From contig CAZMYO010000033.1 of the NCBI GenBank assembly GCA_964570525.1, positions 1 through 6,970 of the forward strand: 6,970 nucleotides of DNA, given 5' to 3'. Shown here piece after piece: positions 1 through 5,904 of the stretch (position 1 is the stretch's first letter; every line of letters starts with the position of its first letter). Source of the DNA: CAZMYO01 sp964570525 (GTDB lineage Bacteria > Patescibacteriota > Patescibacteriia > Magasanikbacterales > GWA2-37-8). The notes under the pieces were generated by a model. That model was not told where the DNA came from, searched no databases, and saw only the letters and a list, made by a program, of their open reading frames with translations. Both the position numbers and the translations under genes were made by a program.

Positions 1-180
1 TAGCCAATCAGTGACCGTATTGACCGATACCGCCAGGGTACTGGCGATAGCTTGATAAGCCTGACCTTCTGAGGCCATGATTAATGTTTGCAGACGACGG
101 TAAACTTTGACACTCTTTTCGTTCTCTTGCAGTTGTTTGACGCGTTTGAGTTGTTTGGTTGAAAGGTGTATGGTATACAT
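1..180 (-). CDS. IS630-like transposase, N-terminal fragment (runs off the window)
   Basis: The minus strand reads without a stop from an ATG at 180 to the window edge, giving 60 residues that start MYTIHLSTKQLKRVKQL. Residues about 38-60 (GQAYQAIASTLAVSVNTVTDWL, quoted in part) fit the helix-turn-helix that opens IS630/Tc1-type transposases and binds the element's terminal repeats. The catalytic DDE domain would lie left of the window, so activity cannot be judged. An in-frame TGA lies 13 codons upstream of this ATG with no other ATG between, which supports the chosen start. No Shine-Dalgarno sequence is visible; a strong hairpin sits immediately upstream instead. A stand-alone HTH regulator is the alternative. 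Confidence 0.65.
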   Translation of the reverse strand, partial: MYTIHLSTKQLKRVKQLQENEKSVKVYRRLQTLIMASEGQAYQAIASTLAVSVNTVTDWL

Positions 181-181
181 A

Positions 182-218
182 TTGTTAAAATTAAGAATGA
201 ATAGCTTAATTTTAACAA
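182..218. repeat. 14-bp perfect inverted repeat before the IS630-like start
   Basis: TTGTTAAAATTAAG at 182-195 is exactly repeated in reverse complement at 205-218, with a 9-base loop. It ends one base from the transposase ATG. In a minus-strand transcript it would form a hairpin just before the start codon. Some insertion sequences use such a hairpin to block translation of read-through mRNA from neighbouring genes. It could equally be a transposase or repressor binding site. Confidence 0.7.
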
Positions 219-490
219 ATCATGGTTAAATTAGCAAGTTAGTATATCTACTCCGTCCCGAGCGATTGCGCGACATCAGTCCAGGACGATATACTTTTTG
301 CGAAAATTTTGTCAGGCACCAAGCAGCGGCGCGTTGAAGATTTTTTGACCACCTAAAATATATTCATGATAGCGATTATCGTGACTAGATTTGAGGAACC
401 ATCACCACGCTACTCTCTCAACGAATCATTCCCACCCAGAATTATTCGTTGGCAGATTAGCTACCGCCAGACAACCGAATCCACCAACCC

Positions 491-531
491 AAAAATCTCA
501 CCTGCTCTACGCGGGTGAATTTTTGTTTTTT
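491..531. terminator. Bidirectional intrinsic terminator
   Basis: TCACCTGC (498-505) pairs with GCGGGTGA (511-518) around a 5-base loop with one G-T wobble. The stem is extended by AAAAAT (491-496) against ATTTTT after a bulged C. T runs follow on the plus strand (520-531). On the minus strand the A tract at 491-495 also gives a T run, so it could stop transcription both ways. It lies between the IS630-like gene region and the IS1634 element, and could stop transcripts leaving the IS1634 transposase gene. Confidence 0.7.
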
Positions 532-588
532 GACCCTTAATCAAGATTGTTTGAAGACATCTTCTATGATAACCTCCCGATTTCGCCA

Positions 589-2163
589 CTGGGACACCCA
601 AAACGCTATTTTTTAACCATCATTTCGCACAGCATTCGTTGGCTGGCGTCCATTTTTAATAATTTGGTCTTTTCTTTCCTTGAATCAGGTAGGGTGTAGG
701 TTATCTGATACATATTTTGTAGCAGCTCGATCGCCCGGGTCGCACTCATTCCAATTTTGTGTATTTCTAACTGCCTTTCCAGCTCCTTAAATATGGCATA
801 GGCGGTGAACGCGATACAAATGTGCGCCTCAATCCTTTTTTGTAATTGGTGAAAAATTGGCCTTATTCGCAAATCTGTCTTCGATATGCGAAAAGCTTTC
901 TCCACCTGCCAGAGCTGGGTATATTTCTCCACGATGGCTTTAATGGATATGTCCGCGTTGGTCACATACCCTTTCAGGCCGTCCCACTCCGTATCCGCTA
1001 TAATCTTTCCCTCGTCAATCACCACCTCGACTTGGCCACTCATTTTTAGAAATTTGTTGTAGCCACGGCTGTTAATGTGCTGTTTGGAAAGCTGGCCGGT
1101 TTTAATTTGAATCTTTAATTTTTTTAATCCTTTTTCACGGTTATGTTTGTCTTTGCGAGCGCGCTTGTCTGAGTATGTAATTACGAGAGAGCTACCATCC
1201 GGTTTTTTAAATTTGAAACCACCACCGTCAGAAAGGTTTTTGGCTGTTTGTAAAATTTCCTTTTTAACATCTTCCGATTCGTTTTTTATCCGTGCCCCGA
1301 TAATGAAGGTGTAGGCATCTTTTTTTAAATTTTCAACATTGTCTTTAGAAAGCAAGCCGGCATCGGCCACCACTATGGGCTTCGGCAAATTATGTTTGGC
1401 GCAAATCGCTTGCAAAACCGGCAGCAGGGTGTGACCTTCGAAGGTATTACCTTTAAAAATATCGTAACCGATCGGATAGCCGTTTTCACCCACGAGGAGG
1501 CCAATCATTATTTGCGGCTGTTGAAATTTACCGTCTTTGCTAAAACCGATTTTTCTTAAATCGTCTTCGTCCTCAATTTCAAAGTACAAAGTGGTCATAT
1601 CGTAGAAAACCACCGTAATGTCCCCCTGGAATATTTTTTGGGTGTGAGCAAAGGAAATGGCTTCCACCTTGTCTTTGTACTTGCTCTGGAGCTCGTCCAA
1701 GAAACGGTAGATGCTACTTGGTGAAACCACAATATTTTTGTATCGTTGGAGATAATCGATGGTTTTCAATTTTGATCCAGGGTACACCAGGCGGGCAATC
1801 ACCAGGTATCGAAACCAGTCATTAGGAAAAATGTTAAACCCTATTCTGTCAAAAAGCGTCCCTAAAATTAATTCTGGTCCAACGACATTGATGTGAGCAT
1901 TGTTGAAGGTGTCAAAATATTCATCAATGCTCTTGTCGCGCTGCGTTTCCCAGCCCAAGGGGAACTGACCCGACAATTCGGGTATGAGCTGTTTGGCTTT
2001 GGCAACAAGCTTGCCTATTTCGTCGATATCCTTGGAACAACCGACTGTTTTCATTACCCGATATTTCCCGTCTGATTTGACAATCACTTGCACACTTACT
2101 TTGCCGCTTTTGTTTTTCTTCTGTCGTACAAACATATGCCATATTTTACCTCGGGACACCCAG
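589..2163 (-). mobile_element. IS1634-family insertion sequence (IS4 supergroup), apparently complete
   Basis: The element is about 1.57 kb, a normal size for IS1634 elements, and is filled by one transposase gene. Both ends carry the near-palindromic motif CTGGG-NNN-CCC (589-599 and, on the minus strand, 2163-2153). Read inward, the two copies match at 8 of 11 positions, the three central bases being inverted. Read on one strand, GGGACACCCA (591-600 and 2153-2162) is also an exact 10-base direct repeat, so it could instead be a target duplication, which would put the element at 601-2152. I see no longer target duplication, although the family is known for long and variable ones. Exact ends are therefore uncertain. 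Confidence 0.7.
606..2135 (-). CDS. IS1634-family DDE transposase
   Basis: This encodes a full-length transposase of about 509 residues that cuts and joins the ends of the surrounding element. Counting from the ATG at 2135, the catalytic triad is visible. The first Asp is in FYDMTTLYF (D179), the second in VVADAGLL (D258). The Glu is in the IS4-type signature YTQLWQVEKAFRISK, with Y405, E412 and K419 in Y-x6-E-x6-K spacing, followed by RPIFHQLQKRIEAHI as in the family. The frame stays open to a GTG at 2159, but that codon lies inside the end motif. The ATG at 2135 is preferred because a TAAAAT -10 box (2148-2143) lies 7 bases before it, which would give a leaderless or near-leaderless mRNA. 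The gene ends with TAG, 6 bases inside the left end motif. No frameshift or missing catalytic residue is seen, so the element could be active. Confidence 0.92.
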   Translation of the reverse strand: MFVRQKKNKSGKVSVQVIVKSDGKYRVMKTVGCSKDIDEIGKLVAKAKQLIPELSGQFPLGWETQRDKSIDEYFDTFNNAHINVVGPELILGTLFDRIGFNIFPNDWFRYLVIARLVYPGSKLKTIDYLQRYKNIVVSPSSIYRFLDELQSKYKDKVEAISFAHTQKIFQGDITVVFYDMTTLYFEIEDEDDLRKIGFSKDGKFQQPQIMIGLLVGENGYPIGYDIFKGNTFEGHTLLPVLQAICAKHNLPKPIVVADAGLLSKDNVENLKKDAYTFIIGARIKNESEDVKKEILQTAKNLSDGGGFKFKKPDGSSLVITYSDKRARKDKHNREKGLKKLKIQIKTGQLSKQHINSRGYNKFLKMSGQVEVVIDEGKIIADTEWDGLKGYVTNADISIKAIVEKYTQLWQVEKAFRISKTDLRIRPIFHQLQKRIEAHICIAFTAYAIFKELERQLEIHKIGMSATRAIELLQNMYQITYTLPDSRKEKTKLLKMDASQRMLCEMMVKK

Positions 2164-2209
2164 AATTGGAATGGTGTAGGCTCAGTTAAGCGAAAATATG
2201 GCTGTCTGA

Positions 2210-3436
2210 TTGAGGGGTGGCGAAGTCAGGAAAATCTGGTCGCCTGATTTGGCCACTCGCTTGGCAGTCGACAATAATCTAACCATTCCCGTTTTAGATT
2301 TCCCGGTCACCTTAGTTGGCAGAGAGCCTAATCAAATCATTAATCGACAAGGTGTATTTGATAATGAGTCATATCCTGTCTCCAACCAAAACGACCGAAT
2401 CGTGTTCGTGCATCCGAACTATGGTCCAGTCCGGTCAATAACGAGCACCGGAGCCTTCTATGTAGAGAGTCCGGGTGGATTCATTATTCGATACGCCTTT
2501 GAGCCGGTGCCGCTGATATTAAATGAAAAAGGCGTCCCGGATATTACCTGGCCAGACAGAGTTGTTCGCACCGCTGATTACAGCTATGCCGACTATGGGG
2601 GTTGCGGCTCTATTAATTACCTAGCCGTGGTTGATCCCAAAGACGTTAACGTGTCGAAAGATCTAACCGCGATCAACCAGACGCGCGCTGGCTTTACCAT
2701 CTATGAATTAAAAAATACCGATCACCCGCTCCTAAAAAATGTCTACGAAAATGTGTACTGGGTGCAAGGAGATGAACAAAAGATCGCCTATAGCCAATTC
2801 TTGGCTTCCAAGCCCCTGCTCTTTTTCATCGATCCCTTTGGCCGCTTGGTTAAAATGCAAAACAAAAAGTTCCAGCCGTCCGCCGAATGTGGCAAACCAG
2901 TGATCTATCTCTATCCGGAAAAAACCACCAGCGTGGAGATAAAAGTGAAGCCGGTTGGTGGCATCAGTTTCTCCGACCCGGACTACGGTTCAGGCTGGCA
3001 GGTAATCGCTGAGCCAAATGGTAATTTGACCGAAGTATCGTCAGGAAAAACCTATCCATACCTCTTCTGGGAAGGTCGCGGCGGTTTGTACCAAACGCCA
3101 ACTCGTGGCTTCGTCGTTGCCAGATCAGAAGTTGAGAAGACCCTTCAGGAAAAATTAGCAACCTTAGGTTTAAACACCAAAGAAACAGCCGACTTTCTGG
3201 AATTCTGGCTACCGCGCATGCAGGAGAAACCCTATTACTTTATCACCTTCCTCGGCACTGCCCAGATGAACACGCTGGCTCCGCTGACCATTGCCCCGCG
3301 ACCGGATATCATATTCCGTATTCTCATGGATTTCACGCCACTTGATACCCCGATCACCGTAGAGCCACTCCGCCTGGGCAGAACGCCGGTCCGTAAGGGC
3401 TTTACCGTAGTAGAGTGGGGTGGAGTGTTACGATAG
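2210..3436 (+). CDS. Conserved extracytoplasmic protein of unknown function, probably 5'-truncated
   Basis: The frame has 408 codons from a TTG at 2210, and no function is known to me. Residues about 55-220 form a beta-rich region with one Cys in YGGCGSINYL (C132). From C227 a second region begins with CGKPVIYLYPEKTTSVEI, passes YPYLFWEG (282-289) and ends GFTVVEWGG. This C-terminal pattern recurs in exported proteins of Patescibacteria and some other bacteria. Such proteins normally begin with a signal peptide, which is absent here: the frame opens right after a TGA (2207-2209), about 50 bases from the IS1634 end, with no ribosome site. An ATG at 2198 in the same frame is cut off by that TGA. 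I infer that the 5' end was lost at or near the IS insertion and that the protein is no longer exported or perhaps not made. It ends with TAG; its terminator follows at 3571. Confidence 0.75.
   Translation: MRGGEVRKIWSPDLATRLAVDNNLTIPVLDFPVTLVGREPNQIINRQGVFDNESYPVSNQNDRIVFVHPNYGPVRSITSTGAFYVESPGGFIIRYAFEPVPLILNEKGVPDITWPDRVVRTADYSYADYGGCGSINYLAVVDPKDVNVSKDLTAINQTRAGFTIYELKNTDHPLLKNVYENVYWVQGDEQKIAYSQFLASKPLLFFIDPFGRLVKMQNKKFQPSAECGKPVIYLYPEKTTSVEIKVKPVGGISFSDPDYGSGWQVIAEPNGNLTEVSSGKTYPYLFWEGRGGLYQTPTRGFVVARSEVEKTLQEKLATLGLNTKETADFLEFWLPRMQEKPYYFITFLGTAQMNTLAPLTIAPRPDIIFRILMDFTPLDTPITVEPLRLGRTPVRKGFTVVEWGGVLR
2217..2256. repeat. Interrupted inverted repeat over the start of the truncated gene
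   Basis: GTGGC (2217-2221) and TCAGG (2226-2230) face CCTGA (2243-2247) and GCCAC (2252-2256), giving two 5-bp stems separated by small internal loops. It overlaps the first codons of the 2210 frame. It may be chance inside coding sequence; no T run follows. Confidence 0.3.
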
Positions 3437-3440
3437 TTAA

Positions 3441-3452
3441 CAACAAGCAATC
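3441..3452 (+). repeat. Left copy of a 12-bp direct repeat (likely target duplication)
   Basis: CAACAAGCAATC lies 5 bases after the stop codon of the exported-protein gene. It matches CAACAAGCGATC at 3570-3581 in 11 of 12 bases. The two copies closely bracket the GC-rich palindrome between them, as expected for a target-site duplication. Confidence 0.55.
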
Positions 3453-3569
3453 ACCGGCAAATCCCCGCTTGGGCGGGGAAGTCCCGCAGGACAGGGGTGG
3501 GTGAGGTCGTTGAGTCCGGACACGCAATGGTCTCACCCACCCCTACCCCGCCCAAGCGGGGATTTCCAG
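3453..3569. mobile_element. Palindromic MITE-like element of about 117 bp
   Basis: The outer arms, 3459-3478 and 3546-3565, are perfect 20-bp inverted repeats (AAATCCCCGC... against ...GCGGGGATTT). Inside them a second perfect 13-bp pair, AGGGGTGGGTGAG (3493-3505) and CTCACCCACCCCT (3532-3544), encloses a loop containing the palindrome GTCCGGAC (3514-3521). The left-hand internal loop (3479-3492) carries its own mini-hairpin, GTCC-CGCA-GGAC (3481-3492). There is no coding capacity. The sequence is much richer in G+C than its surroundings. The structure and the flanking 12-bp near-repeats fit a non-autonomous palindromic element moved by a transposase encoded elsewhere. A structured RNA or a double terminator is the alternative, but no T run follows it directly. 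Confidence 0.6.
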
Positions 3570-3581
3570 CAACAAGCGATC
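3570..3581 (+). repeat. Right copy of the 12-bp direct repeat; also left arm of the terminator
   Basis: CAACAAGCGATC repeats 3441-3452 with one change (G for A at the ninth base). From 3571 it doubles as the 5' arm of the terminator stem, so the insertion would have left the terminator intact. Confidence 0.55.
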
Positions 3582-3601
3582 CTTTTGATCGCTTGTTTTT
3601 T
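3571..3601 (+). terminator. Intrinsic terminator of the exported-protein gene
   Basis: AACAAGCGATC (3571-3581) and GATCGCTTGTT (3587-3597) form a perfect 11-bp stem with a 5-base loop (CTTTT), running into six T residues (3596-3601). It is the only strong rho-independent signal between the exported-protein gene and the Memo-CapA gene, and it now stands about 135 bases from the stop codon because of the palindromic insertion. Its T tract overlaps the -35 region of the next promoter. Confidence 0.85.
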
Positions 3602-3621
3602 ATCTTATCTTAGTCTAAAAT
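3593..3621 (+). promoter_or_regulatory. Likely sigma-70 promoter of the Memo-CapA gene, leaderless
   Basis: TTGTTT (3593-3598) and TAAAAT (3616-3621) are 17 bases apart, and the -10 box ends 6 bases before the ATG at 3628. Transcription would then start at or beside the start codon, which agrees with the lack of any Shine-Dalgarno sequence. The -10 box matches the consensus at 5 of 6 bases; the -35 box is weak (3 of 6). Confidence 0.5.
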
Positions 3622-3627
3622 AACGCC

Positions 3628-5475
3628 ATGATACACAAAAAAATAGGCCTTATTATCAGTCTATTTGCCTTGTTATTTGGAGCCTCGTTGCTGACCGGCT
3701 GGTTTTTTTATCCGGCATTAAGTCGGATTCTCGCCACGGCGAATCAGGTGCCTGTTTTAGCCGGACGTAACAGTGAAAGTAATCCCCGCCATGCTGCCTA
3801 CTCCCTCGATCCCGAATTTTTTAAACCATTTTACGACTCCGTTACTTCCAATGAAATAATCAACAAGCCAATCGTCTCCGCCGTGGTCCCGCACCATCTG
3901 CTGGCCGGTCATTACCTGGCAAAATTTTTTCATGCGCTCCGCGACCAACGTCCGCCCGTCGTAGTCATTCTCGGCCCCAACCACCCCCAGCGGGGGAGTT
4001 ATCCAATAGTCACGAGCGAGTGGAATTGGCAAACCCCTGAGGGTATATTAGACAGAAATCAGAGGATTATTCAGGCGCTCACGGCGCGCGGCCTCGCCAT
4101 TGCCGATGAAAAAATTATCGCCACCGAACACACCATCGGCGCGGTCGTGCCGTTTATAAAACATACCTGGCCAAACGCCGAGCTTGTTCCGCTCATTCTA
4201 AAAGAAAACACGCCGAGCGCTACCATTCAAGCGCTCGCGCAAAAATTAAAAGACCTCCTACCGCCCGGCAGCCTCGTCCTCGCCAGCGTTGATTTTTCAC
4301 ATTATCTTCCCGAACCAGTGGCCAATTTCCACGACGAACTGGCCGCCAACATTCTTGCTACCGCCAACCCCGCGCGCCTCGGCCAAATCGAAGTCGACAG
4401 CCCCAAGAGCCTCGCCTTACTACTCACCTACAATCAGCTACAACAGGCGCAACAATTTACCCAGTTTTCTCACTCCAATAGCGCCAGCATTATCGGCGAC
4501 CCGACCATAGCCGAGACCACCAGCCACCTGATCGGTTATTTTGCTCCCGGCCAACCAGATACCGCTCCGCTTATTACATTACAATTTTTTGGCGACATCA
4601 TGCTCGATCGCAACGTGGCCAAAGCCATGGGTACCAGCGGTCTTGATTATCTTTTTGCCAAAATTCAGGGCACAGAAAACCGCTTCTTCACTGGCACAGA
4701 TTTATTCGTGGCCAATCTCGAAGGCCCTTTTGCTCCAACCCGAGTTCCCACCACCAAATCCATTGCTTTTCGTTTCGATCCGGCGCTAGCTCCACAACTA
4801 AAAAAATACGGTTTTACCACGCTGAGTTTGGCCAACAATCATGCCCTCGACATGGGTTGGGCCAATATCGATTTCACCGAAAAAACTCTGAAGCAAGCCG
4901 GCATTGCCCACTTTGGCCACGAACTTCGCGAAGGCTCCGAGCATCTCCTAATCAAATCAATCCCCGGCACCACCGAAAAGGTAGCTTTTATTGGTTTAAA
5001 TACTACTGATCATTCGCTTAATTTGGCCCACGTATCGACTACAATTCACCTCGCTCAACAACAAACCAAAAATATAATAGTTTTTATGCATTGGGGCAAT
5101 GAATACCAGCGTCACTCGAGTAAGCCACAACAAGATTTAGCTCATTGGCTCATCGATCACGGCGTTACCGCTGTCATCGGCGCCCACCCCCACGTCGTAC
5201 AAGAAATGGAAGTATATAGAAAGGTCCCCATTTTTTATTCGCTCGGCAATTTTATCTTCGACCAGTATTTTTCGCAAGAGACACAAGAAGGATTGAGTGT
5301 TGGACTGGTTCTCCAAGATGGAGTAATCAAAAAAGTCTACGCTTTCCCACTGTATGGCGTAAAATCCCAAGTTCAGTTGATGAGTGGAAAACGACGGGAT
5401 GATTTTTTGGAGTGGATGAATGAGAATGGTCGGTTGGAAGGAAAGAAGTTTGAGAGCGGTAGGATGAGTCTCTAG
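3628..5475 (+). CDS. Membrane-anchored Memo-family / CapA-family fusion protein
   Basis: The protein has 615 residues in three parts. Residues about 5-30 are a hydrophobic signal anchor, so the rest should lie outside the membrane. Residues about 80-305 are a Memo-like domain (AmmeMemoRadiSam system protein B type) with VVPHH (H89/H90), LGPNHP (H119), EHTIGAVVPF (E167-H168) and DFSHY (D222, H225). Residues about 315-590 are a CapA/PgsA-type calcineurin-like metallophosphatase-fold domain with GDIMLDR (D323), NLEGP (N363-E365), ANNHALDMG (N404-H405, D408), HWGNEY (H488), GAHPHVVQ (H520, H522) and YSLGNFIFDQ (N541). Family knowledge: Memo proteins bind a metal ion, and CapA-like proteins serve poly-gamma-glutamate capsules or wall-related hydrolysis. 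No other capsule gene, AMMECR1 or radical-SAM gene is in the window, so its substrate is unknown. Oddly, the third Memo metal-ligand position, usually Cys in a CG motif, appears to be D257. It stands alone between two terminators, with stop TAG. Confidence 0.9.
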   Translation: MIHKKIGLIISLFALLFGASLLTGWFFYPALSRILATANQVPVLAGRNSESNPRHAAYSLDPEFFKPFYDSVTSNEIINKPIVSAVVPHHLLAGHYLAKFFHALRDQRPPVVVILGPNHPQRGSYPIVTSEWNWQTPEGILDRNQRIIQALTARGLAIADEKIIATEHTIGAVVPFIKHTWPNAELVPLILKENTPSATIQALAQKLKDLLPPGSLVLASVDFSHYLPEPVANFHDELAANILATANPARLGQIEVDSPKSLALLLTYNQLQQAQQFTQFSHSNSASIIGDPTIAETTSHLIGYFAPGQPDTAPLITLQFFGDIMLDRNVAKAMGTSGLDYLFAKIQGTENRFFTGTDLFVANLEGPFAPTRVPTTKSIAFRFDPALAPQLKKYGFTTLSLANNHALDMGWANIDFTEKTLKQAGIAHFGHELREGSEHLLIKSIPGTTEKVAFIGLNTTDHSLNLAHVSTTIHLAQQQTKNIIVFMHWGNEYQRHSSKPQQDLAHWLIDHGVTAVIGAHPHVVQEMEVYRKVPIFYSLGNFIFDQYFSQETQEGLSVGLVLQDGVIKKVYAFPLYGVKSQVQLMSGKRRDDFLEWMNENGRLEGKKFESGRMSL

Positions 5476-5486
5476 TTCTAGAAAAG

Positions 5487-5515
5487 TGTCTTTTTTGGCG
5501 AAAGACAATTTTTTA
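5487..5515 (+). terminator. Intrinsic terminator after the Memo-CapA gene
   Basis: TGTCTTT (5487-5493) pairs with AAAGACA (5501-5507) around TTTGGCG, followed by ATTTTTT (5508-5514). The stem begins 12 bases after the TAG stop. It is A/T-rich and of moderate strength. Confidence 0.65.
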
Positions 5516-5519
5516 TTTA

Positions 5520-5762
5520 GTGTACCACCGGCATCAGCGCGGAAACGTCAGATATTTTCATAATCATGCCATTGTCTATGAAGATGTTGATCCAAATATA
5601 ACAAAGAGTTTTTTGTTCTTGATCAGACCTGTTGTTCAGAGCGAAGACGACGATATTTAGTGCCTATTTATGAATGGTTCCGAAGGTCACAAAACCTATA
5701 TTATCGATCATGCTCCTTCAGAGCGAGCGCGTTTGCTCAACAAAGCATTAGATATTTTGTAG
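5520..5762 (+). pseudogene. Unidentified reading frame with an internal TAG, ending next to yebC remnant
   Basis: One frame reads from a GTG at 5520 (VYHRHQRGNVRYFHNHAIV...) for 46 codons to a TAG at 5658-5660. It then continues in the same frame through MNGSEGHKTYIIDHAPSE... to a second TAG at 5760-5762. The two halves have balanced, protein-like composition and share one frame, so I read them as one former gene of about 80 codons interrupted by an amber codon. I do not recognise the family. No ATG or ribosome site marks its start, so the 5' end may also be lost. The final stop lies one base before the yebC start, as in translationally coupled genes. Another frame of the first part is open to 5602 as well, so coding status is only moderately supported. 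Confidence 0.35.
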
Positions 5763-5763
5763 C

Positions 5764-5904
5764 ATGTCAGGTCACAGCAAGTGACACAATATACAAGGTA
5801 GAAAAGGCAAACAAGATGCCGTCAAAAGCGGCGTTTTTACCAAGCTCGCCAAAGCCATCATCATGGTCGCGCAAACCAGTAGCGATCAAGTCACCACCTT
5901 TAAC
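5764..5904 (+). pseudogene. yebC: YebC/PmpR-family transcriptional regulator or translation factor, N-terminal remnant
   Basis: From the ATG at 5764 the frame reads MSGHSK, then TGA (5782-5784), then HNIQGRKGKQDAVKSGVFTK and LAKAIIMVAQ. This is the N-terminus of the YebC family, in which the seventh residue is an invariant Trp (GHSKW); here TGG has become TGA. A weaker match continues to about codon 47 (DQVTTFN, compare DPxTNF in the family). After that the frame departs from the family and ends at a TAA inside the -10 box of the next gene. YebC proteins have about 240 residues, so four fifths of the gene is missing. YebC acts as a transcription regulator and, as shown more recently, in translation of proline-rich stretches. 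This copy cannot make it. A working copy may exist elsewhere in the genome. Confidence 0.85.

Larger units (their letters stand above)
181..588. other. Gap without a convincing gene; several inverted repeats
   Basis: No reading frame here resembles a known family. What can be seen, besides the hairpin at 182-218 and the terminator at 491-531, is three inverted repeats. AGTATATC (241-248) pairs with GATATACT (288-295), helped by inner GTCC/GGAC (255-258/284-287) and followed by a T run. CATGATA/TATCGTG (365-383) is a 7-bp imperfect pair. CAACGAAT/ATTCGTTG (419-451) is an 8-bp perfect pair that extends inward by ATT/AAT after one mismatch. One of these may be part of the outer end of the IS630-like element, but no matching second end is in the window. 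Confidence 0.5.

Noticed and set aside
243..353. 37-codon open frame in the left gap (…DDILFAKILSGTKQRRVEDFLTT)
   Set aside because: It has no start codon. The slight likeness to HIT-protein starts lacks the Cys and His motif residues, and inverted repeats occupy the same sequence.
433..2167. Exact 11-base direct repeat CACCCAGAATT (433-443 and 2157-2167) as an IS target duplication
   Set aside because: The left copy is about 150 bases from the IS end and similarity does not continue. Several 11-base matches are expected by chance in a window this size.
2198..2212. ATG-GCT-GTC-TGA in frame with the exported-protein gene as a selenocysteine or read-through start
   Set aside because: There is no selenocysteine hairpin after it and no reason for such a residue at position 4; truncation beside the IS is simpler.
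574..2231. Inverted pair TCCCGATTTCGCCAC / GTGGCGAAGTCAGGA on either side of the IS
   Set aside because: 13 of 15 matches at unequal distances from the ends is at chance level for about 7 kb.
3441..3601. CRISPR-like repeats or a riboswitch in the gap after the exported-protein gene
   Set aside because: There are no multiple spaced repeats and no known aptamer pattern. Nested perfect palindromes with flanking direct repeats fit a small mobile element plus a terminator.
5137..5508. 123-codon minus-strand frame over the end of the Memo-CapA gene
   Set aside because: It is antisense to the conserved CapA motifs, with no family resemblance.
5782..5784. Alternative genetic code (UGA read as Trp or Gly), suggested by TGA at YebC Trp-7, TGA after the ATG at 2198, and TAG as the stop of all three complete genes
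   Set aside because: About 1,860 codons in four well-matching genes contain no in-frame TGA, about twenty Trp codons are all TGG, and glycine is always GGN. The yebC copy is also truncated, so a pseudogene explains it better.
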